Positions 48,701 to 61,502 of a DNA stretch of 64,000 nucleotides are shown one piece after another. The first letter of the stretch is position 1, and each line of letters starts with the position of its first letter. The notes below the pieces were generated by a model, which had not been told where the DNA came from, did no database searches, and was given only the letters and a program-made list of their open reading frames with translations. The stretch is taken from positions 13,228,519 through 13,292,518 of the forward strand of contig CM034604.1 of the NCBI GenBank assembly GCA_020091685.1, given 5' to 3'. This DNA is from Lutjanus erythropterus (lineage: Eukaryota > Chordata > Actinopteri > Lutjaniformes > Lutjanidae). Position numbers and translations under genes: made by a program.

Positions 48701-49950
48701 TCATGTGTGAATAACAGCTTCTTCATGTCATGCTTTAGTAATGTCATAATGAAATAGTTATGTAACAACTTAAGACTTCAGTTTGAAAGCCAAAATGGCA
48801 TTATTTAAACATATATTTGACATAATAAATTTCTGAAAAGGGCTGAAGTAACACTGAATTGTTCCAAGTTTGCAGCTTCATCTATACAGTGTCCCATGTC
48901 ATACAAGCACAAATAATGCTGTATAATAGCTCTATCATTGGGAGTAAATAATGTCCCCCTATGATAGTGGCCAATCACTGCTTATGTAATCCAGTAATTA
49001 GCCAGCATATTGGTTGAAGGGGAGAGGTACTCTCCCACCAAGTGTGCAAGAGAAGTGTGTGTGCAGAGAGACCCAGACCTAATTTTGTCCTTTTTAAAGA
49101 CAGTTGTCCATCATTCTTCAAGGCGAAAGGAGTGATGTTCTCTCTGTGCTCTCTCCATGAGTCACTAAGAAGAAAAACTCTCCCTCTCACCTTTTCTCTC
49201 TGTCTGGATGTTACTCTCTCTTGCTGCCTCTCCTCTCCTCGGCCCTCAGGGAGCTGGCTCCTGACAGCATTACAGAGAAAAGAAAAAATTGAAAAGTCAA
49301 AGTGTATGTGAAATGTTTTGGTGCGTGTGCATCTCTCTCTTTGTCTGGCTGCCTTTCTCTCCTCCACCATCGCTCTCTGCTTCTCTCAGGATGCCTCTCC
49401 TTTTGTCTTCACCTCCCATTTCAATTTCACCCACGTTCTGCTGAGAAGTGTAGTTTCAAGTCATTCATTCCATTCAAGCCAGTGTTGGTCTTTTGGAATG
49501 TTTGCAATTTTTTCTATGTATCAATACATGAGAAAATATATCACATATTTTATTGGAGCCACTTGTATATGACATATTTAGACTTCTCAAAAAAAGCAAA
49601 AAACATTCTAGAAATTGTTTGGTATTTAAAAGCATATTCTTCCATGTCTTCACCAGGCATATTTCACATAGTAAAAATGATACAGAAAATCTGATTATCA
49701 TCATGAAATAACAACTACTAGACTAGAATAGTATTTGTTGGTGAATTTTGCCAGAAACCAAAATTCTAAATGTTTCATAATTTTAAGACCTGTTATAAAC
49801 ATTAAGAGTTCACTGCAGATAATAGGACCAGCTGCAGCTGGAGATTATGCAATTTGTGTCCAAAAGTACTGGCCCGCAGTGTTTATTTATTTATATCACC
49901 CAAACAAACAACAAAATTGGTATGGAAACCAAGCTGATAACCCTAACCAC
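45730..49950. other. presumed plcb4 intron interval
   Basis: Mostly AT-rich sequence. A possible small exon at 46999-47125 is listed separately. The stretch 49020-49450 is pyrimidine-rich with TCTCTC runs but holds no recognisable gene. Nothing else stands out. Confidence 0.6.
46999..47125 (+). other. possible additional 5' UTR exon (weak)
   Basis: A long pyrimidine tract ending TTTTCTCAG is followed 127 nt later by a CACAG/GTACCA donor. The donor is only moderate, and the open frame resembles no known protein. It could be an alternative non-coding exon of plcb4 or chance. Confidence 0.2.
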
Positions 49951-49951
49951 A

Positions 49952-49953
<2 letters not shown>

Positions 49954-50016
<63 letters not shown>
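49954..50016. repeat. (CA)n microsatellite
   Basis: This is about 31 CA units, preceded by TAACCCTAACC. Confidence 0.95.
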
Positions 50017-50018
<2 letters not shown>

Positions 50019-50270
50019 CTAAAAAAGGGCCGCGTTTTTGGCCTACGTGTGTTTTGGGAGGAGTAGCCTGCCCCACATTGTATGTTAATAATAAAACATA
50101 ATATAAGGGGTAGGATTAGGCATCCCAACAACATCTATTTTGCAGAAAACCCAAAGCATATAAGTGCAATAGTGAGTGTATCATAAGGCGTGTTTATCAA
50201 ATACATTTACATACAGCAGCAACAGGCACACATACTGGCACAGATCACACAGCACAGGCGGCTGTTGTGT

Positions 50271-50816
50271 AGGGGCTGGTGATATGACGCTAAAATAATA
50301 TTAGGATAATTCAGATTATTATGCAATAACAATATTCTTGACGGTATGCCAAAATACTGAAAATTATTTTTCGTTTAGAACTCAGTAGCTGTTGAGCTCT
50401 CCTTGCAGGATTTCTGGGTTTCCTCGCACTTAACCAGGTGCTTGAGGATGAAATGAGTTTGTTATATTGGCCCTGTTTGCTGTTTGCACTCTTCTTGCAC
50501 TTCTTACATATTACCATGGTTTATTATACATCTGATCTTTTGTAACCAAACTGCTTCCACACTACTGAAGTCACTCCCCTTTTTGTAACTAACTCCTCTA
50601 CCATCAAGCCGTGACCAATGTTACTTTTGCTTTCAGACATTTGTTGTTGCTGTGTGTAATGCTGTGTAGTCATTCTGTCAACAAGACAGAATATTTCCAT
50701 TATCACAACGTGTCATATATTGTATTGTGATATACTGAATATATCATAATATTATATTTTTTAATGAAATGAAAAAAATGATAGAACATGAATAATATGA
50801 TATGGCACACCCCTAC
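50271..50816. mobile_element. MITE with GGGGCTGGTGATATGA ends
   Basis: The left end GGGGCTGGTGATATGACG and the right end GATATGGCACACCCCTACC are inverted copies of a GGGCTGGGCGATATGA-type fish terminus. The 545-bp body includes degenerate ATATTG motifs. Confidence 0.65.
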
Positions 50817-50819
50817 CTT

Positions 50820-53800
50820 TGTGTAATAACAAAGCCACAAAACAAGCTGAGAGTGCGTAGCAGTATGCAATTCCACAAAAAGCAACATGACTCTAGTATT
50901 TTAACTGGCTTCAAATGAGGCTTAATGTTGAGACACTTTCTCTTGATTGTCCCTTTATATTACAAGAGTAGTCAGTCCACCATCTTCCCAGCCTGTGGGA
51001 ATACTACAGATGCTAGCCACAGCTCTGCAACATCAAGCACAACAGGGTAATCTGCAAAGTAAACACTAAAGCAATAAATTGGCATGTTTTGCTTGTAAAG
51101 TTGCCTTCCACATCTTTGTGTTACACTGTCTTCATGTTGTACTCGACCAAGGAAAATAGTAGTTAATAGATGTTAACTCCAGTTCTACAAGTGTGTGTAG
51201 CCCTTTACTTGCATGTTATTGCAATTAAAATAAAGCACATTAGTCTGAAGATGTTAAAACTTTATCACAGTAATGACAGCATTGCAAAATGTATGTCGTG
51301 GCAGAACATAATGCTGCTGACAGTAATGAAACCAGTGTACCCCCCACCCCAACTTTATTAGTGGCCTTCAGAGATGCTAGTAGGCAGATGTTGTTGCTTG
51401 TCTTCATTTGCATCATATTCTTCAAGAACACCATATGTTTGCACTATTTGAGAATTTATGGTATATTATTTTGGAGAATATGTACAAATGGAGACAAAAG
51501 CCCAAAAGTATTGAGATATTATTGATAAGCCAAAGCCATACCAGCCAGCCCTAGGCAGAATCATGCATTGAAATTGATATAGCATACAGTGTTGGAATGA
51601 ACGTCTCCATTTTAAGGTCTCTCTGCTTCAGCACTTTCCAATCTGGTGACCCTACTTCAACCCTCTCAGAAACCCCACCGCCCTATGGGACACAGCTGCA
51701 TGGTAAACAGGGGGCGGGGTTTTCTCAGAGTGCTCCTCCGGTCAGGGAGTTGGTGTTATTTGATGTCCTTCTTCACAGTGACTCTCAAAAGAGCAATATA
51801 GAGGAGGAAGATAGCTGAAATCAGGGAAGACCTGAGAGTTGTCCTCTCAATACCCTGACAGGTGCTGTTCATGGCAGCAAAGCAGCCAACAGTGAGTCCC
51901 ACAGAGAGCTGCGTGTCAGGCTTTGGGCTGGGTCAACTTCCTGAGGTGGGGACATATGCTTTTAGCTCTTAATCCACCCAGTCATTCTCTTCACACCTAA
52001 ACTACCTTAAAAAAGACATTTCTCTCCCTGTCACCCATCCAGTCATCAGTTATTTACTTTCATATAGCGCATGAAGATATATTCTAGGCTTTGCTGCTAA
52101 GTAATGTCGCCCTTAAACCACATTTTTCCTTTATGTAAAAGTTTGTGTTATTTTTAGAACAGGCTATTCCAGGTTACATGATAATGTCACTTCCCCTGCC
52201 ATATCCCATCTTGTGATACCTGTGGGAGTGTGTGTGGTTGGCTGTGTTAACTGTGCTGTCCTTTTAATCAGCACCCCTGTGTGGTTCCCCTGTAGAGCTG
52301 TCACTGGTTGAGTGATGACGGTGGAGCTGCCACTGTTTACACCATTTAAATCCTCTGGCAGGCAGGGGTGAGATTACCAGCCTCTTACCTGTTGCCCTAA
52401 TCAAAGGAATTATGACTGCACCACTGGATGTTACTTGGAATAGCACCTTCTAAAAATAAATACAGAGAAAGGGTGGAAGGAGAGAGCATATCAGGTAGCA
52501 AAGTACATTCATCCTTCTTTTGATATTGTGTGTCCATCACTGGACTATGCTGTTAGTGGTGTTTGCTGGGAGTTTCCACAGCAGCACTTATGCACTCTAG
52601 TTTGTTAGTATAGTTCTTCTCCTGTTTTGAAAGATTCACAAACAGAATAGAAAATAATGGTGTAGTATAGCTCATACCCATATTTGGAGCGTGTCTGCAC
52701 TCCATGTTCCATCATTTCATTAACATGTGAGTCTGTTTACATTCCCTTATTTCATCTTATGTATGTATAATTCAGAAATATAAAGGTCTATCAAAATCAT
52801 AGTTTTGGATCCAGCATGCGCTATACTGCAGATACCTCTTAGCTTGATACCCATTCGAATACCTGAACTTTTGCCTCTCGGCTTAGTACTGATGCAATTT
52901 TAATAGCTGTATACTACTAACCCTGTATGGATGTGATATGATCAATCATTGTTGTGTAGCCTGGCTTGGGTAAAAAAAACATTTGTCATATAGGAAACTG
53001 TAGCAGGGTCTTATTGGATAAGTAATGGTATAGGAACAAAATTAGTCCCACAGGTGGCTGAGACTTTGCTGTGAGGGCTCTCAGGCTATAACCTGCATGT
53101 CAGTGCGTTTCAAATCATCCTTCTACTAAAAACCGTAACTCTGTGTTAGTTAAGCTTCTCCATTTTATTTTTATTTGTTTAATTGGGAAGTAGCTGTTTT
53201 TGTCTTATTTCTAAATTACTTGTCATGTATAAGCATGTACTCTTAGTTTGTTTTCTGTTAACTTTGGTTACATCACAGAAAGGATATGTATATCTGTCTG
53301 CCTATCCATGTGTGTGTTATGTATTTATGATAGCTGTCTGTCTCTTTGGATCCTACTGTTCTCACCAAAATGCTCAGCAGGACATAAATACTGGTTTCTG
53401 CATACATGACATGGCTTCCCTTTTTTGGTGCAGAGTGCACCCACTGATCCTCTCCCCTGGCTGAAGAGGCCTGTGAACAGCTCTCGTCCAGTGAGGCCAC
53501 TTGACATGTAGAATATTTGATCCACATAAGCTGCCCCTGTGGGAGAGGCCCATCCACATGAAGAGGAGAGGAAGAGGGAGGGAGAGATAGATGGATAGAT
53601 AGGAGGCAGATGAGTCCAGAGACAGAATGGATGGAGCAGGATCATTATTGAATGGATCAATGGCAAATTACCTGTCAAAGAAGTACTGACTCTTAAAATC
53701 AGTTCCTGATTACTAATTGGTTTTTTTGGTTTGTTGAATTCCTCCATGATGTAAATCTTTTTCCGTGAAAATTCTGTTGTTCAGAACAATATATTCCAAA

Positions 53801-54730
53801 AGGAACCCTTGTGGTCCTTTAAATTTGGTTGTATACATTTAAAGCTTTTCTTGCTCTGATACTCTTACCATAACCCTACCCAATCTCACTCCTCATGCCT
53901 AAACCTAATCAACCCAACCAATGCAGGCAAGCCATTCAGAGGCAGAGTAGGGTGTGTCTCGCAAGAAAAGTGGTGGAATCCATAGTAATGCCTCTAAATG
54001 TCCTGATATTCCTTGTACACAAGTTGATGAGGTGTCTTGCTGCCCTTCATATTAATGATTCATGGTAGAGGCACTTTCACTTTGCAGTTTACACCATTGT
54101 TAGATGATTACACACTCCATCTATTCAAGCCCTCAAAGAGAGCCTCATAACTGCCCATTCCCCCAGCTGCCGTCTCACATGGGGATGGAGGAGGCTGCTA
54201 CTGTATATGTTTTTCACTTCTGAAAAATATTTTTGTGTTCAAGGAAGCCAAAAAATATACATTCATAGTTGTAGATAATTCTGATAATTCCTTACAGCAC
54301 TTCACCTCAGTAACATATTTTTATGTTTAACATGGTACATTCTTGGTACTGCTTTGGTCCACAAAAGGGCTGTGTGTTGAGTACTTTTTAATGGGTGTAC
54401 ATGAGATTCATACAGTTGATCAGATAAAGATGGTTTTACTGGAAAAGACACATCACTCAGGAAATGGGAATACAAGAAGTGATAGAGCCTGGAAAGAGCT
54501 TGTGATAATTGTTATAATGGCCGGGTGGCAAATGTTTGATAACTGCTTTAGCTTGCATTGTTATACATTTGTAAAGCTACATTTGTGGCTAAATTAATTA
54601 ATTAAAAAATTATGGTTCGTCATCCAACATGGCTGAAAAGCTATTCTCCTAATTCTCCGTTAACCTCAAAAGCAATCAATAAATCAAATGCAGGCCTCAA
54701 CAATACCTGGAACAAGTAAAATGCCATATC
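50820..54730. other. presumed plcb4 intron interval
   Basis: Intron-like sequence. A CAG-acceptor and GTAAAC-donor pair encloses 51632-51702 (TCTGGTGACCCTACTTCAAC and on) and was considered as an exon, but support is weak. Degenerate GATA repeats occur at 53590-53605. I recognise nothing else. Confidence 0.6.
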
Positions 54731-54739
54731 GGGCTAGCA

Positions 54740-54910
54740 AATCAAGTAACCGACTGCGTACATCTTACAAAAGAATTAAACAATTCAGTTGCTTATCATA
54801 TTGAATATCTTTGGGTTTGGGACAGACAAAACAAAACATTTAAAACAATCACCTTGATCAGATTAAACATGACAATTAACTTTAGTCTTTGATTCTATTT
54901 TCAACTGGTA
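54740..54910. mobile_element. GCAACTAA-family MITE, copy 4
   Basis: GAATATCTTTGGGTTTGGGA and CAAAACAAAACATTTAAAAC identify a diverged, shortened copy of the family described at 33345. Confidence 0.65.
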
Positions 54911-54914
54911 ATAA

Positions 54915-56100
54915 TTTTGGCCCGAGTCAGGCAATGTACCTTTAATTGATGAAACAGCTGATGTGAGGACAGGAAAGGAGGTTGCAGTGAGGGAGTTGAC
55001 AAGCAGCTAAGGGCCACATGCTGGAATTGAACCAGTTGGATACTTACAAAATCTAGCTTACTCTTGCTGTTTTCTCCAACGTTACAAACCTCAGCTTTAA
55101 TCAGTTAATGAGTCATTTTTGTTTTATCCTCTTCAAAACGTGCCCAAAACACGTATTGTATGATAAGCCTTCTGCTAATGGAAAGCAGGGGCCAATCACA
55201 GGATACATTCCTTTACTGATCTTACAAAAATCAGCATTAATAAGACAGGACAATCTCAGATGTATATGATCTGCAGCGCGACAACTTTTCCTGACTTGGT
55301 TGTTGAAATCTATTCTGGCTTGTCTTGCTAAGTCATTGTATAAAGAAACGATTACCACCACACTTCTGTCCTGCACTAGCAAAGCAAGATGGAGCTGTGG
55401 CGATGAGGTGAGGAGAGACACAAGCCGAATTGCAGTCATCGCTGCTAAGTACAGGAAATGTTGAGAAATTTGTCATGTCTTCGCCGCAGACATAAGGATA
55501 TGAGATGGCTTGCCAAGTGGAGGATTATCCTCCTTCTATCTATAGTTTTGTTCCTGTTTCGCTCTGTCTCCCTGTCTCTCTTGTCTGTCCCTTTGACCCA
55601 ATCTGTAGTTTACATTAACATTTAAGCTTTTAGTACACTCTCTCATCCTCTGTGACTTACCTACCACTCAAAAGCAACAGCGGAGCAGATGCAGAGGTGG
55701 TGTCGTTTGTCTAATTTGCCAGCTCATTTCCACCACTTTCTCTGACGAAGGCAGCCCTTCTTAAGGGAAGCATCTTCCTATTAAAAGTTTATTAAGCAGA
55801 AGCCAGAGGAATGATTAAAATTCTGCGCAAGCTAAATAAGATGAGGAGTATGAAGGGGGGGCAAGTGATTACACCCCAGTGGTTGTCGTACGTGTGAGTG
55901 CTTGTTTGTGTGTCAGTGTCTCCCCTGAAGGCATCACAAGGATTCATAATATTACTCTAAGTGTACAAGATGAAGCTGAATAATGGAGTCAGCAGCACAT
56001 TGGATATTTGCAAATTACACTTCACTAATTTATTTTTTTCTTGTTTTTTTTTTTCTTCCTCACTCCCCCTCCCTCTTTTTTCTCTATTAATCTCTCTTTA
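54915..56100. other. presumed plcb4 intron, before the 56102 exon
   Basis: Non-repetitive sequence that ends in a long pyrimidine tract. The part at 55740-55860 is of mixed composition and transposon-free, so it may be conserved, but this is not testable here. Confidence 0.55.
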
Positions 56101-56101
56101 G

Positions 56102-56168
56102 AGTGGTCCTGTGCTGTCCTCCAGTGTTTCCCCTCCCCTCAGTTTTCTGTCCCTCAGTCTGTCACCTG
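56102..56168 (+). other. plcb4: presumed non-coding exon, plcb4 5' UTR
   Basis: A roughly 60-base pyrimidine tract ends in CTCTCTTTAG; 67 nt later follows a perfect GTAAGT donor (CACCTG/GTAAGT). There is no ATG in the stretch, so it suits 5' untranslated sequence, and it is pyrimidine-rich itself. Together with 32115-32363 and 37011-37056 it would form a multi-exon leader before a plcb4 coding start outside the window. The evidence is splice signals and position only. Confidence 0.45.
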
Positions 56169-56539
56169 GTAAGTACACTCAGATTCACCTCCCACATATA
56201 CATATACAGTACAGGCTTTCAGTCGTAATCATCAGCTCACTGCCTGGCTTGTAAAAAATTGCAAATTGATCTCACCGTCACAAAATTGAGCATAATTTCT
56301 TGTTAATGTACATGGAAAGTCATTGGGCAAAATCAGCAGTGTTTGTGGCACACAACAGGAAAACTCTGATCAGTACAATGAGACAATACTTGATGTCATT
56401 AGAGTCAAAATCAAAATATTCTTAAAGTCAAATGAATTCTTAATTTATTAAATAAAACTTATGAAATTTATGTATTAATGATATAGATTAGGCCCTAGAA
56501 TTCCAACATTGTTATTGGCAAAAACAAAAACTGTATTTT

Positions 56540-56860
56540 CTTGAATTGTAACTGTAACTAATGATTATTTTTCTGATTGATTAATCTGTCAGTCATTGTC
56601 TTGATTAATGGATTAGTTGTTTGGTCCAAAAAAAAGTACAAAAATGGTGAAAAATGTTGATGAGTATTTCCCAAAGACCAAGGTGACATCCTCAAATGTC
56701 TTGTTTTGTCCACTATCCAAATATATTCAGTTTAAGGTCATATACGACTAAAGAACCCAGAAAATATTCACATTTTTCCTCTTAAAAATGACTCCATTAT
56801 CAAAATAGTTAATTTAATAGATTAATTTAATAATTAACAATTAATTGATTAACTAATCTA
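56540..56860. mobile_element. GCAACTAA-family MITE, copy 5
   Basis: TGTAACTAATGATTATTTTT, TGACATCCTCAAATGTCTTG and TTGTTTGGTCCAAAAAAAAG place this copy in the opposite orientation to the one at 33345, just 370 bp after the 56102 exon donor. Confidence 0.8.
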
Positions 56861-57109
56861 GATAGGTTTGGATCCTACTTTACGCAGTTTGACAGATCAA
56901 ATTTTAGCCATTTCAGATCTCTGTGACAAACCGTGTAATACTGTCGAACAAGAGACGCTGTCCCCAGTTTAAATTATATTATTTTGCTTGGTAACAAAGT
57001 GCATCACATAAAAGGTAATAAAAATTAAACAAAAAGATGTCTAGATACACTTAACACTTCAATAAAACCCTCTGTTTATGCTAGGCAAGGATACACTGGA
57101 TCTTGTTGT

Positions 57110-57955
57110 ACATTTATGTGGAGGTGCTCAACCATAGTCAGTGTGTGAACTACAATAGCCGGTCGGCACACTCCCAGGTAGGAGAAACAGAGAGAGGCAT
57201 CAGCATGGAAGCCAAGAAATGAACTGCTATAGATGGGATCAATAACAAAAGGAATTTAAAGGTCCACTTTGAAAAAATCTAAATCACTTTAAGAGTACCC
57301 TATATTTAGAGTATTTTCACTGCCTTACTTTGCTGTCAAGTGGCTTTTTCTGTTGAAACTGATGAAACCATAGTTATATAAATCACTCTTACCAAACCAA
57401 CCAAACTCTATAGGTGAAATTAGTCATTTTACCTTGCAGAACACTGCTGTTGCTAGTCTAGTACTGCCTTTATTTCTGTTACTGTGCGACTTTGATCAAT
57501 CCAAACTATCCTTTTAAAACACCAAAGTCACACAATAACATAAACAGATTAAAAGATCAAGGCAGCAGGAGACCAGCAACTCCCGTGTTCTGCGAGGTAT
57601 AATTGCTGATATCACCTATGGAGTTTGGTTGGTTTGGAGAGACTGACATTTAGCTAATATAACAACAGTTTTCATTAGAAAAGGCTGTCTGTTGGCAAGG
57701 TAAAGCTGTGAAAATAGTCTAAATATAGCATAAAAATGAAAAAGGTCCACCTAAAAAATATTAATATCAGTTTAAGAGGCTAAAATACCAATTGTTGCCA
57801 ACTTTGTCCACAGTAGTTCATTGCTTGGCTTCTGTGCTGGTGCCTCTCCCTGCTTCTCCTAACTGGGGGCATGGTGATTGGTATCTACTTAGTTCGACAA
57901 GCACCTCATACAACCCCATTTAAAATAATCTGAACTATTCTTTTCAGGAGTAGTC
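57110..57955. mobile_element. palindromic MITE, first family, copy 4
   Basis: The left arm begins near GTGGAGGTGCTCAACCATAG and includes GTCAGTGTGTGAACTACAAT. The right end is CCTCATACAACCCCATTTAA, then AATCTGAACTATTC. The centre is near 57510 (GTGCGACTTTGA facing CAAAGTCACAC). It is diverged and has no flanking 280-bp block. Confidence 0.8.
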
Positions 57956-58591
57956 TACTTTCACCCACTAAGGCAGGTCTCACAAGTATAAGAAATGATT
58001 AAACACTGGTCTATCTCTCATTTGGGGCGGGGGGGATAATCAACTCTGTCTTCACGTGTAATTACTCTAATAAGGTGGGTCTTCTTGCCAAGGACACCTG
58101 TTGACAACAGGGTTCAGCTCTGAATGAAAACCGTGTTCTGTCTGAGTATGGGAACACAATAGCAGCATTTGTCACAAGAAGGTATCTTCCATATTCATGA
58201 TGGTGCCCTGCAAAATGTAGAGAAGGGCTTATTTTTTTCATGTTAAAATAGGGTTTATCTTAATATTGAGGAGGCAGTTCAGCCTGTGCTTTTTGCACGT
58301 ACCCGAGAAAGCAACAACACAGGCCAGCTCTAATGTATAATTCCCAGCTATCTGTTATCGCCAATTACAGGGCTTGTTTACTAGAATCGAGGGACTTGGT
58401 GGATCTGTTTTTATGGCTGTGTGTGTACGTGTGTGCCCAGAGCTTTTAATGATGGGGGTTGTTGGTCTCTGTTTAGATATGTGTGTTCCCTGGTAAGGCC
58501 TGAGGGGGTGGCTGGGCTGGGTGGGCTAGTGAGTCCCTCTGTCTCTATAAATACACACTGGGATCCCATTCAGAGGCTGAAATGTGCCTGT

Positions 58592-58626
58592 GTGTGTGTG
58601 TGTGTGTGGTGTATGTGTGTGCGCGT
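58592..58626. repeat. interrupted (TG)n tract
   Basis: TG repeats are interrupted by GTAT and end in GCGCG. Confidence 0.85.
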
Positions 58627-58783
58627 CTTCATGACGCCGCTGCAGCCAAACGAGCTAGAGGCTATTACTGGCCAGCAGGGTTGCTATGGAGACCAGTGGT
58701 GTCAGAGGAGAGCAACATCTGTGGGGTTGTTTGTCAAGACAGGTTTTCCTCTTTCTGTCTTTGTCTCTGTTTCTCTGTCAGTC

Positions 58784-60113
58784 TAAACTCTTAGAAATAA
58801 TGGTTCCTAAAGGGTTCTTCCTGAGAGGCTGAGTTTCTACCCAGAACCTATTGTTTCTGAAGAACACTTTTTTTTAAAGAAAGGGTTCATCAAGGGTTAT
58901 TTGTAATACTAAGGGTTCCATTAGGAATCCATTTCATCCAAAGAACCCTTTTTGAAGAAAAAGTTCTTGAAGGATTGTTGATAGTAGAGGTGTCAAAAGA
59001 TATTTTCTCAATGTAAACAGTGGTAACTGTAACATAAATTGTTAAAATCTGTCTCTTCTCATCAATATAATTCCTCATAGAACCCATTAAAGAGACATAT
59101 TTTTTTTAGATCCCCCTGGGTGGGTTCTACATGAATCCTTTAATATAAAAGGGTTCTTTGTAGAACTCTTGGGTGGGTATTACACAAACCCTTGAAATAT
59201 ACAAAGGTCCTTGGTAGAACCCTCCTGGTGGATTCTGGATGAAACTTGGAATTTAAAAGGGGTTCTTGTTAGCACCCTTAGAAGGATGAAAGGTCAGGAT
59301 AGAACCCCATGAGAGGTTTCTAGTTAGATTCATTACAGCATAGAAGGGTTCTCAGCAGAGCCTCTTATAAGAGATTCTGGGGGGAACCTTTCACAGATGG
59401 TTATAGGTATAACCCTTTATGTTAGGTTCTTAGTAGAACCCTCTGATATGCCTTTTTCACCAACATGAAACAGGCTCTGTTCTGGTTCAAGCATTCGGAT
59501 GATTTCCACCAAAAATAAACTGTTAAACTTTTCGGGATCTGAAAAGTTGGTTCCCAGCTGGAACCAAAAAACTGCACGTTTTCCATGGGAACCAAAGTAG
59601 GCATGTCATATTCCACAGTTTGTTCATGCATAGTCCTTTGTTGATGACATCCTTGATTACAATGGTTCCACTCAAAATTTGAAATGGAAAATGGGCCTGG
59701 TTCACAAGACCAACAATGACATTCCAAAGATCTTGAACAGAACTGCTTCAAGAACCAGAACTAATTTGGTGGCTGGAGCTGGTTTCATTTGGTTCTGCCA
59801 ACATGGAACTAGCCCCATTCTGGTTCAAGCACCAGATTTTGGACTGTTTGGAGCATTTGCATTTGATATGCATTGTGCAACACCGTCTGTTGATGACATC
59901 ATTGATCTGTGGGCTGGTTTGCTGGATAGCACCAAGGTTCCAAGAATCTTGAATGGAACCAGTTCATGAACCAGGGCTAATTTTTTGGAAATGGGCGCTG
60001 AAATTTGAACCAATTGGAACCTATGAAAGGTTTGACCAGGAGCCGAAAAGGGTGCTCCTGGTACTGTTGTGGCTATATAGTTCTAGTTCACACTTTTATT
60101 TCTAAGAGTGTAG
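58784..60113. mobile_element. 1.3-kb element of GGTTCTT-type subrepeats with matching ends
   Basis: The left end CTAAACTCTTAGAAATAA and the right end TTATTTCTAAGAGTGTAG are inverted copies with one mismatch. TA flanks the core on both sides. The left 600 bp consist of degenerate units of GGTTCT / AGAACCC / GGATTC type. The right 600 bp contain two copies of a second module with TGTTCTGGTTCAAGCA and ATTCTGGTTCAAGCA, which may be an inserted element. No transposase is present. I recognise the end type from fish but cannot name it. Confidence 0.65.
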
Positions 60114-60119
60114 CAGTCA

Positions 60120-61500
60120 AAAATTCAGTGTCTGTGTATTATTAATGCGGACTGAAGTTCTGAAGCCTGATGAAAAATCTCCACTCTCTCATCATCAGTG
60201 CTTTCAAACATTGGTAAACACAGCACTTGAACGTGGAACCGATTTAAAAGCTGTAATTTCTTTGGCAGTAGTTCAGATGCCTGTGCTCAATCGTGCTCAC
60301 TGTAGACCCTCAGGCTGTGTCAATCAGTAGGGACTTGGGGACTCTTTTCACTGGGTTTACGCCAGTGGAAAGCACACATTCTGGGGAAGCATTTAACCCC
60401 TGCCCCCTTGCTGCTCCCTCTCTCCACAGCTCCCCTCTCTATATGGACATGTTCTATTTCCACATCTCCTTTCTCCTGGCTGCCTTATCGGCAGCTCAGC
60501 AGGGCACAAATTCTCTTTTAATAGGTACTTATTTGGGCAATGAGAGAAATCCCATATTTTTGAGCAACCTCTACTCCCTCCCCCTGTCCTCCTCCTCCTG
60601 TCCAGTTCATCTTGTCTCGAACTCTCAAGTTTCTATTTATTACTAAATTTCTCCTTCTCCTTCTCTGGGTTATCCCTCATTCCTTCCTGCCGCCCACTGA
60701 GAATGACTGCAGTGAGGGGAACAGGTGGAAGGCTGCATGGTTATTGTTTTAGCTGCAACAATGCTCTTCCAAAATGGAGTTTGTATTATATCTTATCAAT
60801 TTGGAACATTTTAAATCCCCTGTAGGTGTTGTCACAGGTACCCTATGGTGCCGTTTTGCAGTAGTCTGCACGAACAATAACTCTAAGTGAATTGAGGTTA
60901 TCTGAGGAGAATTGAATCCTTTTCAAATGAAATCCGGAGGCTCCTCAAGCACTTCACATAGGTCAAGCAGAATATGTTGTGTGTGCGTGTGTATCCTCAG
61001 TATTTTTGACCATCTTTGGGCAAACCTGGCCCCTGATGTGTAGCTGGGCAAACCAAACCTTCGACCTCCTAATCTGGTCTAAATGAGACCGTCACACACA
61101 CAGCACAGTGCCGCACAGTGCAGAGCAGCCCGGAGTCTGTGATGTAACATAGTAATTTTGGGATAATTTGGTATTTTCACTCTGCAGGCATCACTCTGCA
61201 AAGGCCAGTTATCTAACTTCCATGCCCAAATTAACAGGCTTTTGCAGGTTGCCCTGCACCTACCTTCATCACCTCAAAGTGAAACATCAATCCATTTATG
61301 CCAAGATTAGACCAAGTCTTGAGTTAGATTCTGCCCATGTCCTCACATGCCTCTGAGAATATTATAATATGGATTTCAAATAGCCAAAAGTGCGTCTTCA
61401 GTATTAACTGATTCTGTTCAGGGTTAACACAGTAAGATAATGATGCAGTCCAAATATATTTATATTATATTTAACTATTTTAGAAAATTTGTGCAAATAA
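60120..61500. other. presumed plcb4 intron interval
   Basis: Intron-like sequence. It holds pyrimidine-rich tracts at 60560-60670 and a TG tract near 60980. No gene is recognised. Confidence 0.55.
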
Positions 61501-61502
61501 CC

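Noticed and set aside
51632-51702. Possible coding exon SGDPTSTLSETPPPYGTQLHG
   Set aside because: Acceptor and donor are only moderate, and it does not resemble the start of PLC beta 4 or another known protein.
53325-53747. 140-codon minus-strand frame
   Set aside because: The composition is unremarkable and overlaps another minus-strand frame; probably chance.
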